This document shows positions 22,100 through 33,112 of a stretch of 64,000 bases of DNA, piece by piece. The DNA is from Phymorhynchus buccinoides (lineage: Eukaryota; Mollusca; Gastropoda; Neogastropoda; Raphitomidae), in contig CM065699.1 in the NCBI GenBank assembly GCA_017654935.2, positions 39,346,651 to 39,410,650 of the forward strand. Direction: 5' to 3'. The position numbers were made by a program, and so were the translations under genes. Each line of letters starts with the position of its first letter. Position 1 is the first letter of the stretch. Under the pieces are notes generated by a model that saw nothing but the letters and a program-made list of their open reading frames with translations, made no database searches and had not been told where the DNA came from.

Positions 22100-22450
22100 T
22101 GTATAAAAAGCCAACTGTCCGTGTTGTGTGATGCTGTGTGTGTGTGTGTGTGTGTTTGTGTGCTTGTGCGTGTGCGTGTGCGTGTGCGTGTGTGCTGCGT
22201 GTGTGCGTGCGTGCGTGCGTGCGTACGTGCGTGCGTGCGTGCCGTGTGTATTTGGAACACAGAACGAGCCTTATAACTCCGCCGTTTTTTCGACCGAATC
22301 GCTTCTCGTCGAAGTTGCTGTGAGCCCTAACGTGGCCATGGCAATGTCAACCAAGGCGGCCGTGTTCATTTGCGCGGTTTGTGCAAATGCGCAACATATC
22401 TCGTGTCTCCACGGCCCTCTCTGTGCGCCCAGTAATCTCGGCTCTCCTCT
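22100..22450 (-). repeat. GT microsatellite plus inverted copy of the 4990-5185 repeat
   Basis: AAGCCAACTGTCCGTG, then (TG)n/(CGTG)n, then CCTTATAACTCCGCCGTTTT and TTCGACCGAATCGCTTC. This is the reverse complement of 4990-5185 with the microsatellite expanded. It is a dispersed repeat, not a gene. Confidence 0.7.
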
Positions 22451-22594
22451 GGACAGATTGCCTTCTTGAATTTTGGAAGGTCACGTGTGACGGGACGGTG
22501 ACTTAGGCTGTGTGCCAAACTGAAGCGAATCGATTTATCAACGGCGCGCGATATGCGCCGCTTGACTCGTTGACATTAACAAACACACCCAACA

Positions 22595-22660
22595 CGTACA
22601 CACACACACACCTACACACACCACACTCCTACCTACACACACCTACACACACACACCTAC

Positions 22661-22710
<50 letters not shown>

Positions 22711-22900
22711 CACACACACACACCACACACACACACACACACCCCGACCGCACACACACACACACACACACAACACACACGCACGCACGCACGCACGCAC
22801 GCACACACGCACGCACGCACCGCACGCTACGCAAACGCACACACACGTACACGCACTACGCACACGCACACGAACACCTACACACACACACACACACTAT
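22595..22900. repeat. CA-rich microsatellite
   Basis: (CA)n with CACG and CTACACAC interruptions. Its open frames are low complexity. Confidence 0.95.
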
Positions 22901-23334
22901 TTACAATTTAAATTTGATTCGTATTTTTCAGTATTTGATTCGTACTTTCTTCTTGTTCATGGCGACAGGATAGGAAAAAAGCTTGTAGATTACGCCTTTA
23001 TCGTCAATACAGATCATTGTTTTGACTTGACCTTGAACTTGACACGACATACGGACACAAGCAACGCACAGACCCTCGTTCCATTCCAAAGTACCCCCGT
23101 TTCTGTAGAACTGGTAGTACAAAAGGGGCGTCCCTGGCTATGCGGCGAGACGGGAAATGCGAATCGATTTTTTTTTTTTACCGTTTTACCCTCCCTGTTT
23201 TGTTTAAAAAAGGAACACTCGAAAACTGGGTCAGTGGTTTATTGGCGGCTATCTTTGTGTCTCCAAGTGTGAGACTACTGACCTTCTTCCTGTGCCTGCG
23301 ACATGATCTACTATAAGTGTTGCTGACGTCTACA

Positions 23335-23560
23335 GAGCAGGATTGGCACATCTACCAAGCGGGATTGCACATGACGTCTATAGAGGCATGATTGCTCATT
23401 ATTACACGAGCAGGATTGCACATGACGTCTACAGAGCAGGATGGCACATCTACACTAATAGCAGGGATTGCACTGACGTCTTAAGCAGGATTGCTCATTA
23501 TTCACACGAGCAAGGACTGCACATGACGTCTCAGAGCAGGATTGCACGATCCTGGTGCTA
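23335..23560. repeat. Degenerate tandem repeat, GAGCAGGATTGCACATGACG
   Basis: About six imperfect copies of GAGCAGGATTGCACATGACG followed by TCTA and variable spacers of about 20-25 bp. Non-coding. Confidence 0.75.
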
Positions 23561-23857
23561 TATCATAAAGTGACAACCTCTGTTGTTTTGTTGTAATGTA
23601 ATGTACACGTGCAAATGCTCATTGACAGTCGAGTGCAACTTTTTTTTTCAATGTCGTTTTGGTTTGAATTTCAAGGGCTTTGCTCGATAAGTGTCCCTTC
23701 TAACGAGAGACGGGACGAGAAGAAGAAAAAAAAGAACGAAGCAACCAAGTAACGCATTACCTTTGAGTAGTTGTTGTTTGAAGTTTGAGAAATCTTCGCA
23801 ACTTTTGTGTGTGTGTGACAGAGAGAGACGAAATTGGTAAGTAGAGAAAACGTGTGT

Positions 23858-25229
23858 GTGTGTTTGTGTGTGTGTGTGGTGTGCGCGTGTGCTGGTGTGC
23901 GTGCGTCCAGTGCGTGTGTGTGTGTTGTGTCGTGCGATGAGCGTGCGGTGTGCGTGCGTGCCGTGCTTGCGTGCGTGAATCTCGAGTGTGTGTCAGCTCG
24001 GTGTAATTGTGTGTTATATGTGTGTTGGTCGCTGTTCTGTGTCTGTCGTGGTGTGTTTTGATCTGTGTCGCGAGTGTCTCTGATGTCCTGTCATACAAAC
24101 AAGCTGAGGCTTCACCGCTTTCAAAAACTTAACAAACAGCACTGTCATGCTGCAGCGACCAGTGTCGATTTATAGTTGTGGGTAAAAGGGCCTGTCTGAT
24201 TTGCAAAGGAACCGTCGGCATTTTTACCCACTATTAAAATAACAAAAAGTATCGAACACTGATTGGCTGTATTGTCCTTGCTTGCGCCTCAGCAACAAAG
24301 GTCCAAGCGTTAAAGTTAAGTGAAAATTAAATAAAGTAGGAACTTCCTCTCGTAAATGAACTTCCCTTGGGTTTACCAAAGTTTTTAAGGCACCGATTCG
24401 CCCTGCAAATGTGAGTAGCTGCCATCAACAATACTAAAGGATCCAAAGGTCCATTCCCTTAAAAAAGGATGACTACAGTACCTTGCTTATTACGACAACC
24501 ACCCACACAGTACCAACACAGTGGTAGCGAGCTTGTTCTCACAAACTAAATCAACATACATTCAGGAATGGCATAGCTTCTAGTCTGAATAATGCTACAC
24601 TTAGCAACACCAGCAAGGAACAAACTGGTATGCCTCGATGGAAGTTTGGTTATCAAATATGCACATCGTTGATTTGTTGGGAGCAACTCTCGCTAACCTA
24701 CTGTTGTTGTGGAGAGACAGTAGAGAGAGAGCGAGAGAGAGCAGAGAGAGAAGAGAGAGAGGAGATAGAGAGAGAGGAGAGAGTCAGCCGATTTTTTTAA
24801 TTACAAGGGATGAGATAAGTACTCACCTCTTACTTGAGATACAGCGAGGAGAGAGAGAGAACAAAAACAAGAACGTTTCAATGACCGGGCCATCTCCAGG
24901 TCAAAAGTGAACAAATGGCAAGGGGGAATTGTTAAATTCAACCAATATAAAGGGGGGGGGATCTCATAACATACAGAGAGAGAGAGTAGAGAGAGAGAGA
25001 GGAGAGTCAGAGAGAAGAGAGAAGGAGTGGAACGTAACTAATTTGAAAGGAACCTGTTATAAGCTGTTGGATTGTGTGACCAATTCCCTGTGATACATCA
25101 CCCCCCCCCCCCCACCCCCACCCTGACCTTTCTTCCAACACACTTCGTTCTGTCCGCTTCCTTATGCTAACGTCACCCCACCACCCCAACCAAAATAAAT
25201 ATCTAAAAAATCTCATTCGCAGGCACAAC
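23858..25229. other. GT- and GA-rich sequence, no exon recognised
   Basis: GT-rich microsatellite (23858-24065), GA-rich tracts (24715-24785, 24840-24865, 24975-25025) and a C-homopolymer (25101-25115). No splice-bounded coding segment is seen between them. Confidence 0.5.
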
Positions 25230-25375
25230 CATGGGCAATGTTCCGTGCCTGCGTGGTGGTCTTGAGGCAAGGCCAGGAGGTTTTCCGGGCGGGGACATGG
25301 TGAGCGGCTGGTGATGCTTGACGTGTACGGAGCCGTTGGGGTGAAGGGGGTCCGGGTTTCTGCCACGGGCAGGCC
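25230..25375 (-). CDS. Candidate exon of the minus-strand gene
   Basis: From a CTTGGTCAG acceptor the frame reads PARGRNPDPLHPNGSVHVKH and continues Pro/Arg-rich, with strongly GC-rich third positions. The proposed donor ATG|GTTGTG leaves phase 0, as the exon at 18938-19013 requires, but it is a weak donor. Without it the frame runs to a TAG at about 25210. The product is not recognised. It is assigned to the same gene only by strand, order and phase. Confidence 0.4.
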
Positions 25376-25466
25376 CTGACCAAGGGGCCAAGAACAAAAC
25401 AACCAATCTCCACCGAGAGCTACGCGCCTTGGTCTACAACCTCTTCGGGAAAAAGCGACGTGCCTT

Positions 25467-25833
25467 AACCCTTCACCGCCAAGTCGTGCATTCTAGCACC
25501 ACAGTGATTTAACAACCTATGTCCTGAAAGGCATCAAACTGGTCTAGTATCCAAGACCTTTAGTTTTGGGAAGTAAGGGTAGACCTTGTTTTTTATTATA
25601 TGTCACCGAGAATCCCCACAACACTGCAGATGTGTCTGTCTCTACCCAGATAAATTTAATGGAATTGTTTAGGCTGAAATTGCTGGCGGTGAAAGGGTGA
25701 ATGTATTGGTGTTTTTCCCCTTTTCACGGCCAGCCCTTTTCCTCCCCCCACCCTCCCCTCCCCAAATGTCATTCATAGGTGTTAAATCACTGTGGTGCTA
25801 AAAATGCTCTACTTTGGCGATGAAGGGGTTAAC
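25467..25833. mobile_element. piggyBac-like MITE (family A) plus adjacent partial copy
   Basis: 25467-25698 is a diverged full copy (TTAACCCTTCACCGCCA to TGGCGGTGAAAGGGTGAA). 25765-25833 is a right-hand fragment (GTGTTAAATCACTGTGGTGC to GATGAAGGGGTTAA). Confidence 0.65.
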
Positions 25834-25952
25834 TGAGCGCTTAGGGCTGGCTGTTTTGATACCGCGCCATGCAGGTGGCATAACGCTCGCGTGGCTAATC
25901 CTCTCTGTATTCTTAGTTTGGGGGAGAGAGAGAGAGAGAGAGTAGAGAGGAG

Positions 25953-25996
<44 letters not shown>

Positions 25997-26214
25997 GTTT
26001 GGATGGGACTCTTTCTCTACCCCCACTAAGTCAAACACAGTACCTGCACCACTAGGGTGAGAACATTACGAGTGACCTTTTTGATTACCCCGCCATGTGG
26101 GCAGCAACACCTCGTCTTCGGGGAATCTTTTAGCAAAATGCACAGCCTACTGATTTGAGCATATAATCGAACTGAAACACTAGGGACCTTAATGAGACTG
26201 AAGACAAACTACTA

Positions 26215-27870
26215 TGATGGCTTCTTAAGAAAAAAAAAAAACCACCTTCCTTCCCAGTACCAACCACCTAATAACTCCCGGGTAAGGACAAACCTGGTAT
26301 AAAAACCCCCACCTTTCCTTCCCATGTACTTACTACCCTAAATAAACATACCCGGGGTCAGGAAACACCTAAGTGAAAAAAGCCCCACCTTCCCTCACCC
26401 AAGTACTTACTACCTAACAAACCTACCCGGTGTAAGGACCACACTAAGAAAAATCCCCACCTTCCCTCTCAGTACTTACTACTAATAAACATACCCGTAG
26501 ATATAGGACAAGCCTAGAAAAAATCCCCCCCTTCTTCGCCTAGTACTTACTACCTAACAAACATACCCCGGGTAAGGCCAACCTAAGAAAAAGTCCCCCA
26601 CCTTTCCTTCCCAGTACTTCTACTTAATAAACTACCTTTGAAACCACGGGAAAGGACAAACCTAAGAAAAATCCCCCCACCTTCCTTCCCAGTACTTACT
26701 ACCTAATAACCTACCCCTAGGGTAAGGACCCACCTCGAGAATAAAAAAAAACCCTGCCTCCTTCCAGTACTTACTAACTACAAGAAACCATACCCGGGTA
26801 TCGACAAACCTAGAAAAATCCCCCACCTTCCTTCCCAGTACTTACTACCTAACAAACCCTACAGCAGGGTAAGGACAAACCTAAGAAATCCCCCACCTAT
26901 CCTTCCCAGTACTTACTACCTAATAACATACCCGGGGTAAGACAAACCTAAGAAAATCCCCCACCTTCCCTTCCCAGTACTTACCTACTAACCAAACCTA
27001 CCCGGGTAAGGACTCCTAAGAAAAATCCCCCAACTTCCGTCCCAGTAACTTTTACTACTAATAACATACCCGGGGTAGGACAAACCTAAGAAAAATCCCA
27101 CCCCTTCCTTCCAGTACTCACTACCTAATAAACATACCGGGTAAAGGACAAACCTAAGAAAAATATCCCCCACCTTCCTTCCCCCTAACTTACTAATAAA
27201 CAAACCTACCCCTCAGGGTACGGACAACCCTAAGAAAAAAACCCTACCTTCCTCCCCAGTACTCTTACACCTAATGAAACCTACCCGGGCTAGGCACAAA
27301 CCGAAAGAAACCCCCCACCTTCCTTCCCATACTTACTACCTAATAACCTACCCGGGGTAAGGACAACCTAAAGAAAGAACCCCCACCTTCTCTTCCAGTA
27401 TTTTACTACCTAACAAACCTACCGGGGTAAAGGACCAAGCCCTAAAGAAAAAACCCACCTTCCTTCCCAGTACTTACTACCTAATAAACAACCCGGTTAA
27501 GGACAACTAAAGAAAAAAACCCACCTTCCTTCCCAGTACTTACTACTAACAACAACCTACCGGTAAGGACAAACTAAACGAAAAAAAACCCACTTCCTTC
27601 CCAGTACTTACACCTAGCAAACCACCTTACGCCGGGGTAAGGACAAACCTAAGAAAAAAACCCCCCTTCCTTCCCAGTACTTACTACCTAACAAACACCT
27701 AAACCCGGGTAAGGACAAACCTAAAGAAAAAACCCCCTTTCCTTCCCAGTACTTACTACCTAGCACAACCTACCGGGGTAAAGGCAACCTAAAGAAAAAC
27801 CCCCCCTTCCTCCAGTACTTACTACCTAACAACAACCTACCCGGTAAGGACCAAACCTAAAGAAAACGGT
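26215..27870. repeat. Minisatellite of about 65-70 bp, about 24 copies
   Basis: Each unit has CCACCTTCCTTCCCAGTACT, TACTACCTAATAAACCTACC and GGGTAAGGACAAACCTAAG followed by A/C runs. Copies differ mainly by 1-3 bp indels at homopolymers. Preceded by a GA tract at 25922-26000. Non-coding. Confidence 0.93.
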
Positions 27871-27983
27871 ACAATAGTTTCAATGCCATCTGAAGAAAAT
27901 AGATAAGTCACCGCCCTCGCTCATACACACTCTCTCCTTTACTTATCTAATCAGTTAAACGGTGCACATTGTCAATGTCCACA

Positions 27984-28187
27984 CTAGTCGCGTTCCACAA
28001 AACGCTCAAAGTTCTCGCGAAGCGTAGACGCTGGTAGACATGCTGGCGTCGTCCAGTTGCGAAGGGTCTGGGCGTACCCTTGGAGGCTGAGGTACAGTGG
28101 GTCCTGAAGGTTCTTGAATTGCCCCATCCGGCTTTGGTCCTCCCGTCCCTGATCTCTCCACGTCTCATCCGGGGTTTCTGATTTTGG
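27984..28187 (-). CDS. Candidate exon of a minus-strand gene
   Basis: From a pyrimidine-rich TTTTTTAAG acceptor (28188-28190) the frame reads PKSETPDETWRDQGREDQSR, then MGQFKNLQDPLYLSLQGYAQ, and ends FERFVERD before a TAG at 27984. Codon third positions are GC-rich, and other frames are unlike protein. No consensus donor is seen before the stop. It is either a terminal exon or an internal exon with a donor I cannot place, so its link to the exons at 25230 and 29580 is unproven. Function not recognised. Confidence 0.45.
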   Translation of the reverse strand, partial: PKSETPDETWRDQGREDQSRMGQFKNLQDPLYLSLQGYAQTLRNWTTPACLPASTLRENFERFVERD

Positions 28188-28237
28188 CTTAAAAAACCCC
28201 ACACACACGAGAAATGTATGCCATGCACATAAGAACA

Positions 28238-29145
28238 TGCACCGCTACTGTTGCGAAGGTAATGTTGCAGAAGATCCCTACGTTTATGAGTAGTGATAAC
28301 TGAGGCGATGAGAAAGAAGAAATGATAGACGATTCAGCAAACCAGTCAGAGTCAAAACCAAGGGAAACAACTTACTACAAGTGTTTCTAGTCAAAAAGGG
28401 ATATAATTTAGAATGACTGGTTCGACAACCAAAAGTTAAAAGGCGAAAAGAAAAGAAGGGACGTAAGAAGAAATTGAGCAAAGAGACATGCATCACATCA
28501 AATCAATGCATAGCTTATCACACGCTAACTTATCCAAAGAACGTTACAACAAAACGTTAGCGTTTGACTTCAACTCAGAAACGACCAATATTACTGCTTT
28601 TGCGCAATTGTTAACTCTACTGAAAAAGCATTACCAATGATAACCAATATCATTCCATTACATTAGGAAACAGTTATAGTACAATCCAAATTAAGCCACG
28701 CTACAGCTGCACGACACGTTCGCTGCGAACAAACGCAACCCGAAAAACTCCAAACTACTTGACTACGCAAACAGCTCACTGAATACACAATGAGCTCAAC
28801 GAAACATCCTAGCAAAAACCTTATGCTGGACACATTTATGTACAGGTACGTACAGACGATACAATATGTACAAGGACTAACAGACGATACAATGTATACA
28901 ACGAGTCCCCCGCCCAGGCAGAAAACTGTAACCACGCTCCAACCAAATAAAGGTTATGAATTTATGAAAACAATACCGAAAAGGTAAGTAATTTTGTACA
29001 CAAAAAATAGGAACGCGTGGTTAATTTATCTCCTTTTACAAATAGAACGACCATGTTTCATCGAAAAGATGCAAACGACATTTATACTTCTGAATACGAT
29101 TCTATAATTGTCCGGACTTTCACACGCACCGGAAAACAAACCCGG
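28238..29145. other. No exon recognised
   Basis: AT-rich intron-like or intergenic sequence without a clear repeat or coding segment. Confidence 0.4.
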
Positions 29146-29370
29146 GTAAAGGTAAAGATGTGCACCCCCCTGCATTTCTTAGGTTTAATTGTATTGTGCC
29201 GTGTTGGCAAGTTTCTTACTCATACATAAAGCTGTATTAATTTTAGGAACAATTTTTAGATAATAACTTTTTTGGAATACTAACCCTAGCCCTAAACCTA
29301 GCCTTAAACCTAACCCTACCCCCCACTATTTACTGCAGTACACCGCTATTTGTCACAGTTGTGGTTCGCT
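29146..29370. repeat. Telomere-like foldback arm (family H)
   Basis: Shares TACATAAAGCTGTATT, TTTTAGGAAC and a degenerate CCCTAACCTAACCC run with 54470-54808 and 54965-55190. TTTGTCACAGTTGTGGTTCG follows, as at 54640. Confidence 0.65.
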
Positions 29371-29579
29371 TGCGACGGGTAAACCGAAACATAACCGTTC
29401 ATGGAACGAACATGTTATAACTTCGGAAATTTACAACGCGACAACAAAACTATGGTGTTTTGAACAGGAGCAACAGTCTCCTTCTCACTTACCCCAAACG
29501 GCCAGTGAAGTTCGCTGGAGTGCTGCTCGGAAAAAGTCAGGACAACCTCCTGGTGAATGGGTATAGGGACTATATACAC

Positions 29580-29960
29580 CTGAGCAGTTCCAGACGAGGA
29601 GTTCGACTAGCTGACTTCCACTCCTCGGTCCAACCTTCTCCAAGGTCCTTTGAAGGTCCCAGCACCGGTCGCTGCTCTCTCCGCATGTCAGAACCGAATT
29701 CCACATCGCCTCTGAATGGGGCACCGAAGTCCTTGCGCAGTCGGCGAAGATATGCGCTTTCCTCAGGCAGGCTACTTCTCTCCTCTCCCGTAAGGTCAGT
29801 CGAGTGCGAACTGACAAACATTCCGCTCTCAAAAACTTTAACACTTTCGAAGTCCAGTGAACTGATTTCTCTTTTCCTCTCGAAGTCCCTCATTGGCCAG
29901 CCTCGACCAATCAGTGAAATGAACTCAAATCCAGGCACAGGGCAACATAAAACTCTCATT
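29580..29960 (-). CDS. Candidate exon, minus strand
   Basis: A strong acceptor (CCCCATCCTGTCCTCAG) and donor (CTCAG|GTGTAT) bound an open frame. A possible start is the ATG at 29893, reading MRDFERKREISSLDFESVKV, then PEESAYLRRLRKDFGAPFRG and GWTEEWKSASRTPRLELLR. The composition is protein-like (many acidic and basic residues). The other two minus frames are also largely open, which lowers confidence. It ends in phase 2, which does not match the next candidate exon (27984-28187), so an exon may be missing between them. It may be the 5' part of the minus-strand gene. Not recognised. Confidence 0.4.
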
Positions 29961-30749
29961 CTGAGGACAGGATGGGGAAAAACAACTTGTCAAGCTTACT
30001 CCTTTAATCCTCAATAAGGATGATTTTGAGATGACTTGACTTGACTTGACTTGACTCCCCAAGCAGAGAACGAAGACGGCCCCAACCTCACGCTTTTTTT
30101 CCGAGTTGCTTTCGTAATTACTTTTCATTCTGAGGACAGGATAAAAAAAAAAGCTTTGTCAAGCTTACTCCTTTATCCCTCAATAAAGATAATTTTGACT
30201 TGACATGACTTGACTTGACTTGACTTGACTCCACAAGCAGAGAAACGAAGACGGCCCCAACCTCATGCTTTTGTTATTGTTGGGTTTCCTTTTTGACATT
30301 TTTTTTTTTTTTGCAGTGCTTTGTATTACTTTTCATTTTCCTGAGGACAGGATGGGGGGAAAAAAAGCTGTCGTCAAGCTTACTCCATGATCCCTCAATG
30401 AAGATCATTTTGACTTGCCAATTGACTTGACTTGACTTGACTCCCCAAGCAGAGAACGAAGACGGCCCCAACCTCACGCTTTTTTCCGAGTTGCTTTCGT
30501 AATTACTTTTCATTCTGAGGACAGGATGTAAAAAAAGAGAAGCTTGTCAAGGTTGCTCCTTTATCCTCCTCAATAAAGATACATTTTGACTTGACCTGAC
30601 TTGATGTGACTTGACTGGACTCTCCCCAAACAAAGAATGATCTGAGGACAGAATGGAAAAAAAAGCAGTGTAGTTTACTCCTTTATTGTCAATAAAGATG
30701 ATTTTGAATTGACTTGACGTGACTTGACTTGACTTGACTCCCCAAGCAG
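29960..30749 (+). repeat. Tandem repeat carrying copies of the exon-30750 acceptor
   Basis: The unit varies from about 175 to 210 bp. It reads CATTCTGAGGACAGGAT, CAAGCTTACTCC, TCAATAAAGATGATTTTGAC, (TTGAC)n, then CTCCCCAAGCAG|AGAACGAAG and GGCCCCAACCTCACGC. Acceptor copies end at 30066, 30240 and 30452, with a decayed one near 30630; the true exon acceptor ends at 30749. The AATAAA plus (TTGAC)n part looks like a retroelement tail, and a similar tail is at 40305-40345. Confidence 0.85.
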
Positions 30750-30976
30750 AGAACGAAGAGGGCCCCAACCTCACGCTGAGTGCGGGCAAGCACCGCTGGG
30801 CCTTCGCCTTCTGTCTGCCCGAGGAAAGTATGCCCTCGTCGTTCGAGGGCCTGTACGGGGCCGTCCGCTGGTTCCTGAAGGTGGAGGTGGACAAGCCGTT
30901 CCCCTCCATCAACAACAAGTGGTTCAAACCCTTCACCGTGCTCAGCGACCTCGACATGAACGAGCCCGCGTACCAG
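30750..30976 (+). CDS. Arrestin-domain protein (ARRDC-like), N-domain exon
   Basis: A 227-nt exon with acceptor CCAAGCAG and donor TACCAG|GTGGGA. The segment reads ENEEGPNLTLSAGKHRWAFA, then FCLPEESMPSSFEGLYGAVR, then WFLKVEVDKPF and KWFKPFTVLSDLDMN. The pattern G.H...F.F.LP...PSSFEG..G..RW.(6-8)KPFTV is the classic second half of the arrestin N domain of alpha-arrestins (ARRDC family). These proteins are cytosolic adaptors linking membrane cargo to NEDD4-type ubiquitin ligases. The exon opens mid-codon, so at least one upstream exon is required. It ends in phase 0, as the next exon needs. GC-rich third positions. Which ARRDC paralogue is not resolvable. Confidence 0.9.
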
Positions 30977-30993
30977 GTGGGATGGTCACGAAC

Positions 30994-31222
30994 GTAGGGT
31001 AAGACGGGGTAAAAAGCCCATGGGCGGGTAAGAAGCCCATGCCAATTATCTCATGAAATGAAGCAAATTTCAGTCAAATTTTTCCCATGCGACGAGTGTT
31101 AATGTTTTAGCGTTCGTCTCACCGGCAAAATTTGACTGAAATTTGTTTTCACTTCATAGAGATAATTGAGGCATGGGCTTCTTACCCGCCCATGTGGCTT
31201 TTTTACCCCGTCTTCCCCTACA
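30994..31222. mobile_element. Foldback MITE (family B) just after an arrestin exon
   Basis: Long inverted arms: TAGGGTAAGACGGGGTAAAA and TACCCCGTCTTCCCCTA outside, CAATTATCTCATGAAATGAA and TTCAGTCAAATTT inside. It starts 18 bp after the donor of exon 30750-30976. Confidence 0.88.
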
Positions 31223-31228
31223 TTTCCG

Positions 31229-31985
31229 ATTGGCTCACTTGCGTGTGCTTCCTATTGGCCGCTGCAACTAGGGTTACTAACAACCCTTGACCGTGAGAGT
31301 GAAGCTTTTGTTCGGTCAGTACCCACCCTTACAAAAAAAAGGCAGCCATTTTTAAGTGGCCTCAAATAGGGTTGTTGGCAATAGTTACCCCCTTGTTTGG
31401 TCAGTACTCAAGCATCTACCAAGGGCATTCACTCTAGCGAAACGTGATTGTTGCAATGGCCAATAGTCCCCTCCTAAAATTAAATTCGATGGCTTAGAGT
31501 CAAAACGGGCTATCTTTAGATAGCCCATTGACTTATTGTTATTGTTGTTATTGTCAAAAAAACTAAGAACTGGTATTAAAAGAGACTGCACATAATATAA
31601 AATGGGGATTATGCTTTTTTTTATATTTCTGCAGTCTTTTAAAAAAAACAACAAGTTATTAGTTTTCACAATAATTTCAATAATACGTCAATGGACTGTG
31701 TCTACAGATAGTCCGTTTTGGACTCCAAGCCATCGAATTGTTTTAGGAGGGACTATTGGCCACTGCAACGAACACTTTTTGCAAGAGTGAATGCCCTTGA
31801 TAGATGGTACTGACCAAACAAAGGAGTAACTCTGGCTAATAACCCTATTTGAGGCCACTTATATATGGCTGCCTTTTGTTAAGAGTGAGTTCCCTTCTGG
31901 GTACTGACCAACGAAGGCTTCACGCTCACTGTCAAGGGATGTTAATAACCCTAGTTGCAGCCAATGGGCTCACACGCAGTGAGCC
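31229..31985. mobile_element. 757-bp palindromic element with a family C core
   Basis: Left arm landmarks GCTGCAACTAGGGTTA, GCAGCCATTTTTAAGTGGCC and AATGGCCAATAGTCCC recur inverted at 31740-31975 (GGGACTATTGGCCA, GGCCACTTATATATGGCTGC, TAACCCTAGTTGCAGC). The central 31489-31737 is related to the foldback at 18550-18786. Arms pair along most of their length with small indels. No transposase. Confidence 0.85.
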
Positions 31986-31999
31986 ATGCAGGGATGTGT

Positions 32000-32183
32000 G
32001 TGTGTGTGTTGTGGGTTTTTGTGTGTGTGGTGTGTGTGTGCGCGTACGGCGCATGCGTATGTGTCTGTCTGTGAGTGTTTCAATGCTGATTGTAAAGCGC
32101 TTTGTGCTCGATAAAAAGCGCTATATAAATATCCCTTTATTATTTACTCTAGATTATCATTATTATTATCATTATTATTATTA

Positions 32184-32224
<41 letters not shown>

Positions 32225-32230
32225 TTGATT
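32000..32230. repeat. GT microsatellite, retroelement tail and ATT repeat
   Basis: A GT-rich run is followed by GATTGTAAAGCGCTTTGTGC, AGCGCTATATAAAT and (ATT)n. The same AGCGCTATATAA tail occurs at 5985-6035. This is typical of the 3' end of a non-LTR retroelement or SINE. Confidence 0.6.
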
Positions 32231-32395
32231 CGTATGCTAACAATATTGGGGTCTACTTGAGTTGTAGAGAGCAGAAAGAGTAGAATAATTTTTTTAGACG
32301 GAAGCATATTTCACAGTGAGCCACGACTCGCAGACCTCGTCACCCTCGCATCGCATTGGGATCGAATCGTATGCAGTGTGGCTGCTGACCCGTAA

Positions 32396-32562
32396 ACGGG
32401 GCCAGCCACACGCCCCCCGACTAAAATCGTACAACTGTGCGATACGATTCCATCACGCGGTCTCCAAGAACAGAAATGTGATTCGCTAAGCTTCCAGATC
32501 ACGTGATCGAATCGCATCGCACAATCGTGCGATTTTAAGCTGTCGTGTGGCTGGCCCTTAAA
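32396..32562. mobile_element. Short MITE with GGGCCAGCCACACG ends
   Basis: GGGGCCAGCCACACG at the left and CGTGTGGCTGGCCC at the right, with inner inverted AAATCGTAC.ACTGTGCGAT / ATCG.ACAATCGTGCGATTT. A separate hairpin lies at 32623-32699 (ACGCTGATCAGTATGTA ... TACATACTGATCAGCGT). Confidence 0.75.
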
Positions 32563-33072
32563 GACGCACTTATGATACACGCCCTGGCCCTAGTAGCCAT
32601 GAGTGCGAATGAGACATTCAACACGCTGATCAGTATGTAAATTAGGCTCAACCCCCCAAACCATTGGCTGTCGAGCCTAATCTACATACTGATCAGCGTT
32701 TGGAATGGTTTTAATTCTGGGGCAGTTAGTGGGTGGATGCCTCGTGCCTCCAAACGGAGAGAGACTGGACGACCCCGCCACCTCCACGAGTCTCTCCCCG
32801 TGGGGATAGCGGGGGTGGGGGGGGGGGGGGGGGGGTCTTTCGTAAAAAATAGTTCCCCCATCTTCTGGAAGTTAATTAAATTAGAACCAATGTCCCACAC
32901 GTGTCCTTAGGACCGGGAGGGACGTGGGAATTTAACATTCATTCTGGAGGTTCTTTGCTTGTAACTTCCTCTTGTCTTTCATCGCTCTCTTTGACTCTCT
33001 TGCCTTTTCCCTTTGCTTACTATCATCTACTATCTTTCTGACTTATTGGCCCATTCATTCTCCTGCCCCCCC

Positions 33073-33112
<40 letters not shown>

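Noticed and set aside
26215..27870. CRISPR-like array
   Set aside because: Adjacent units repeat along their whole length with no unique spacers, and the context is an animal genome.
29460..30017. 185-codon plus-strand frame
   Set aside because: Opposite strand of a better exon candidate (29580-29960) with splice signals; no recognisable domain.
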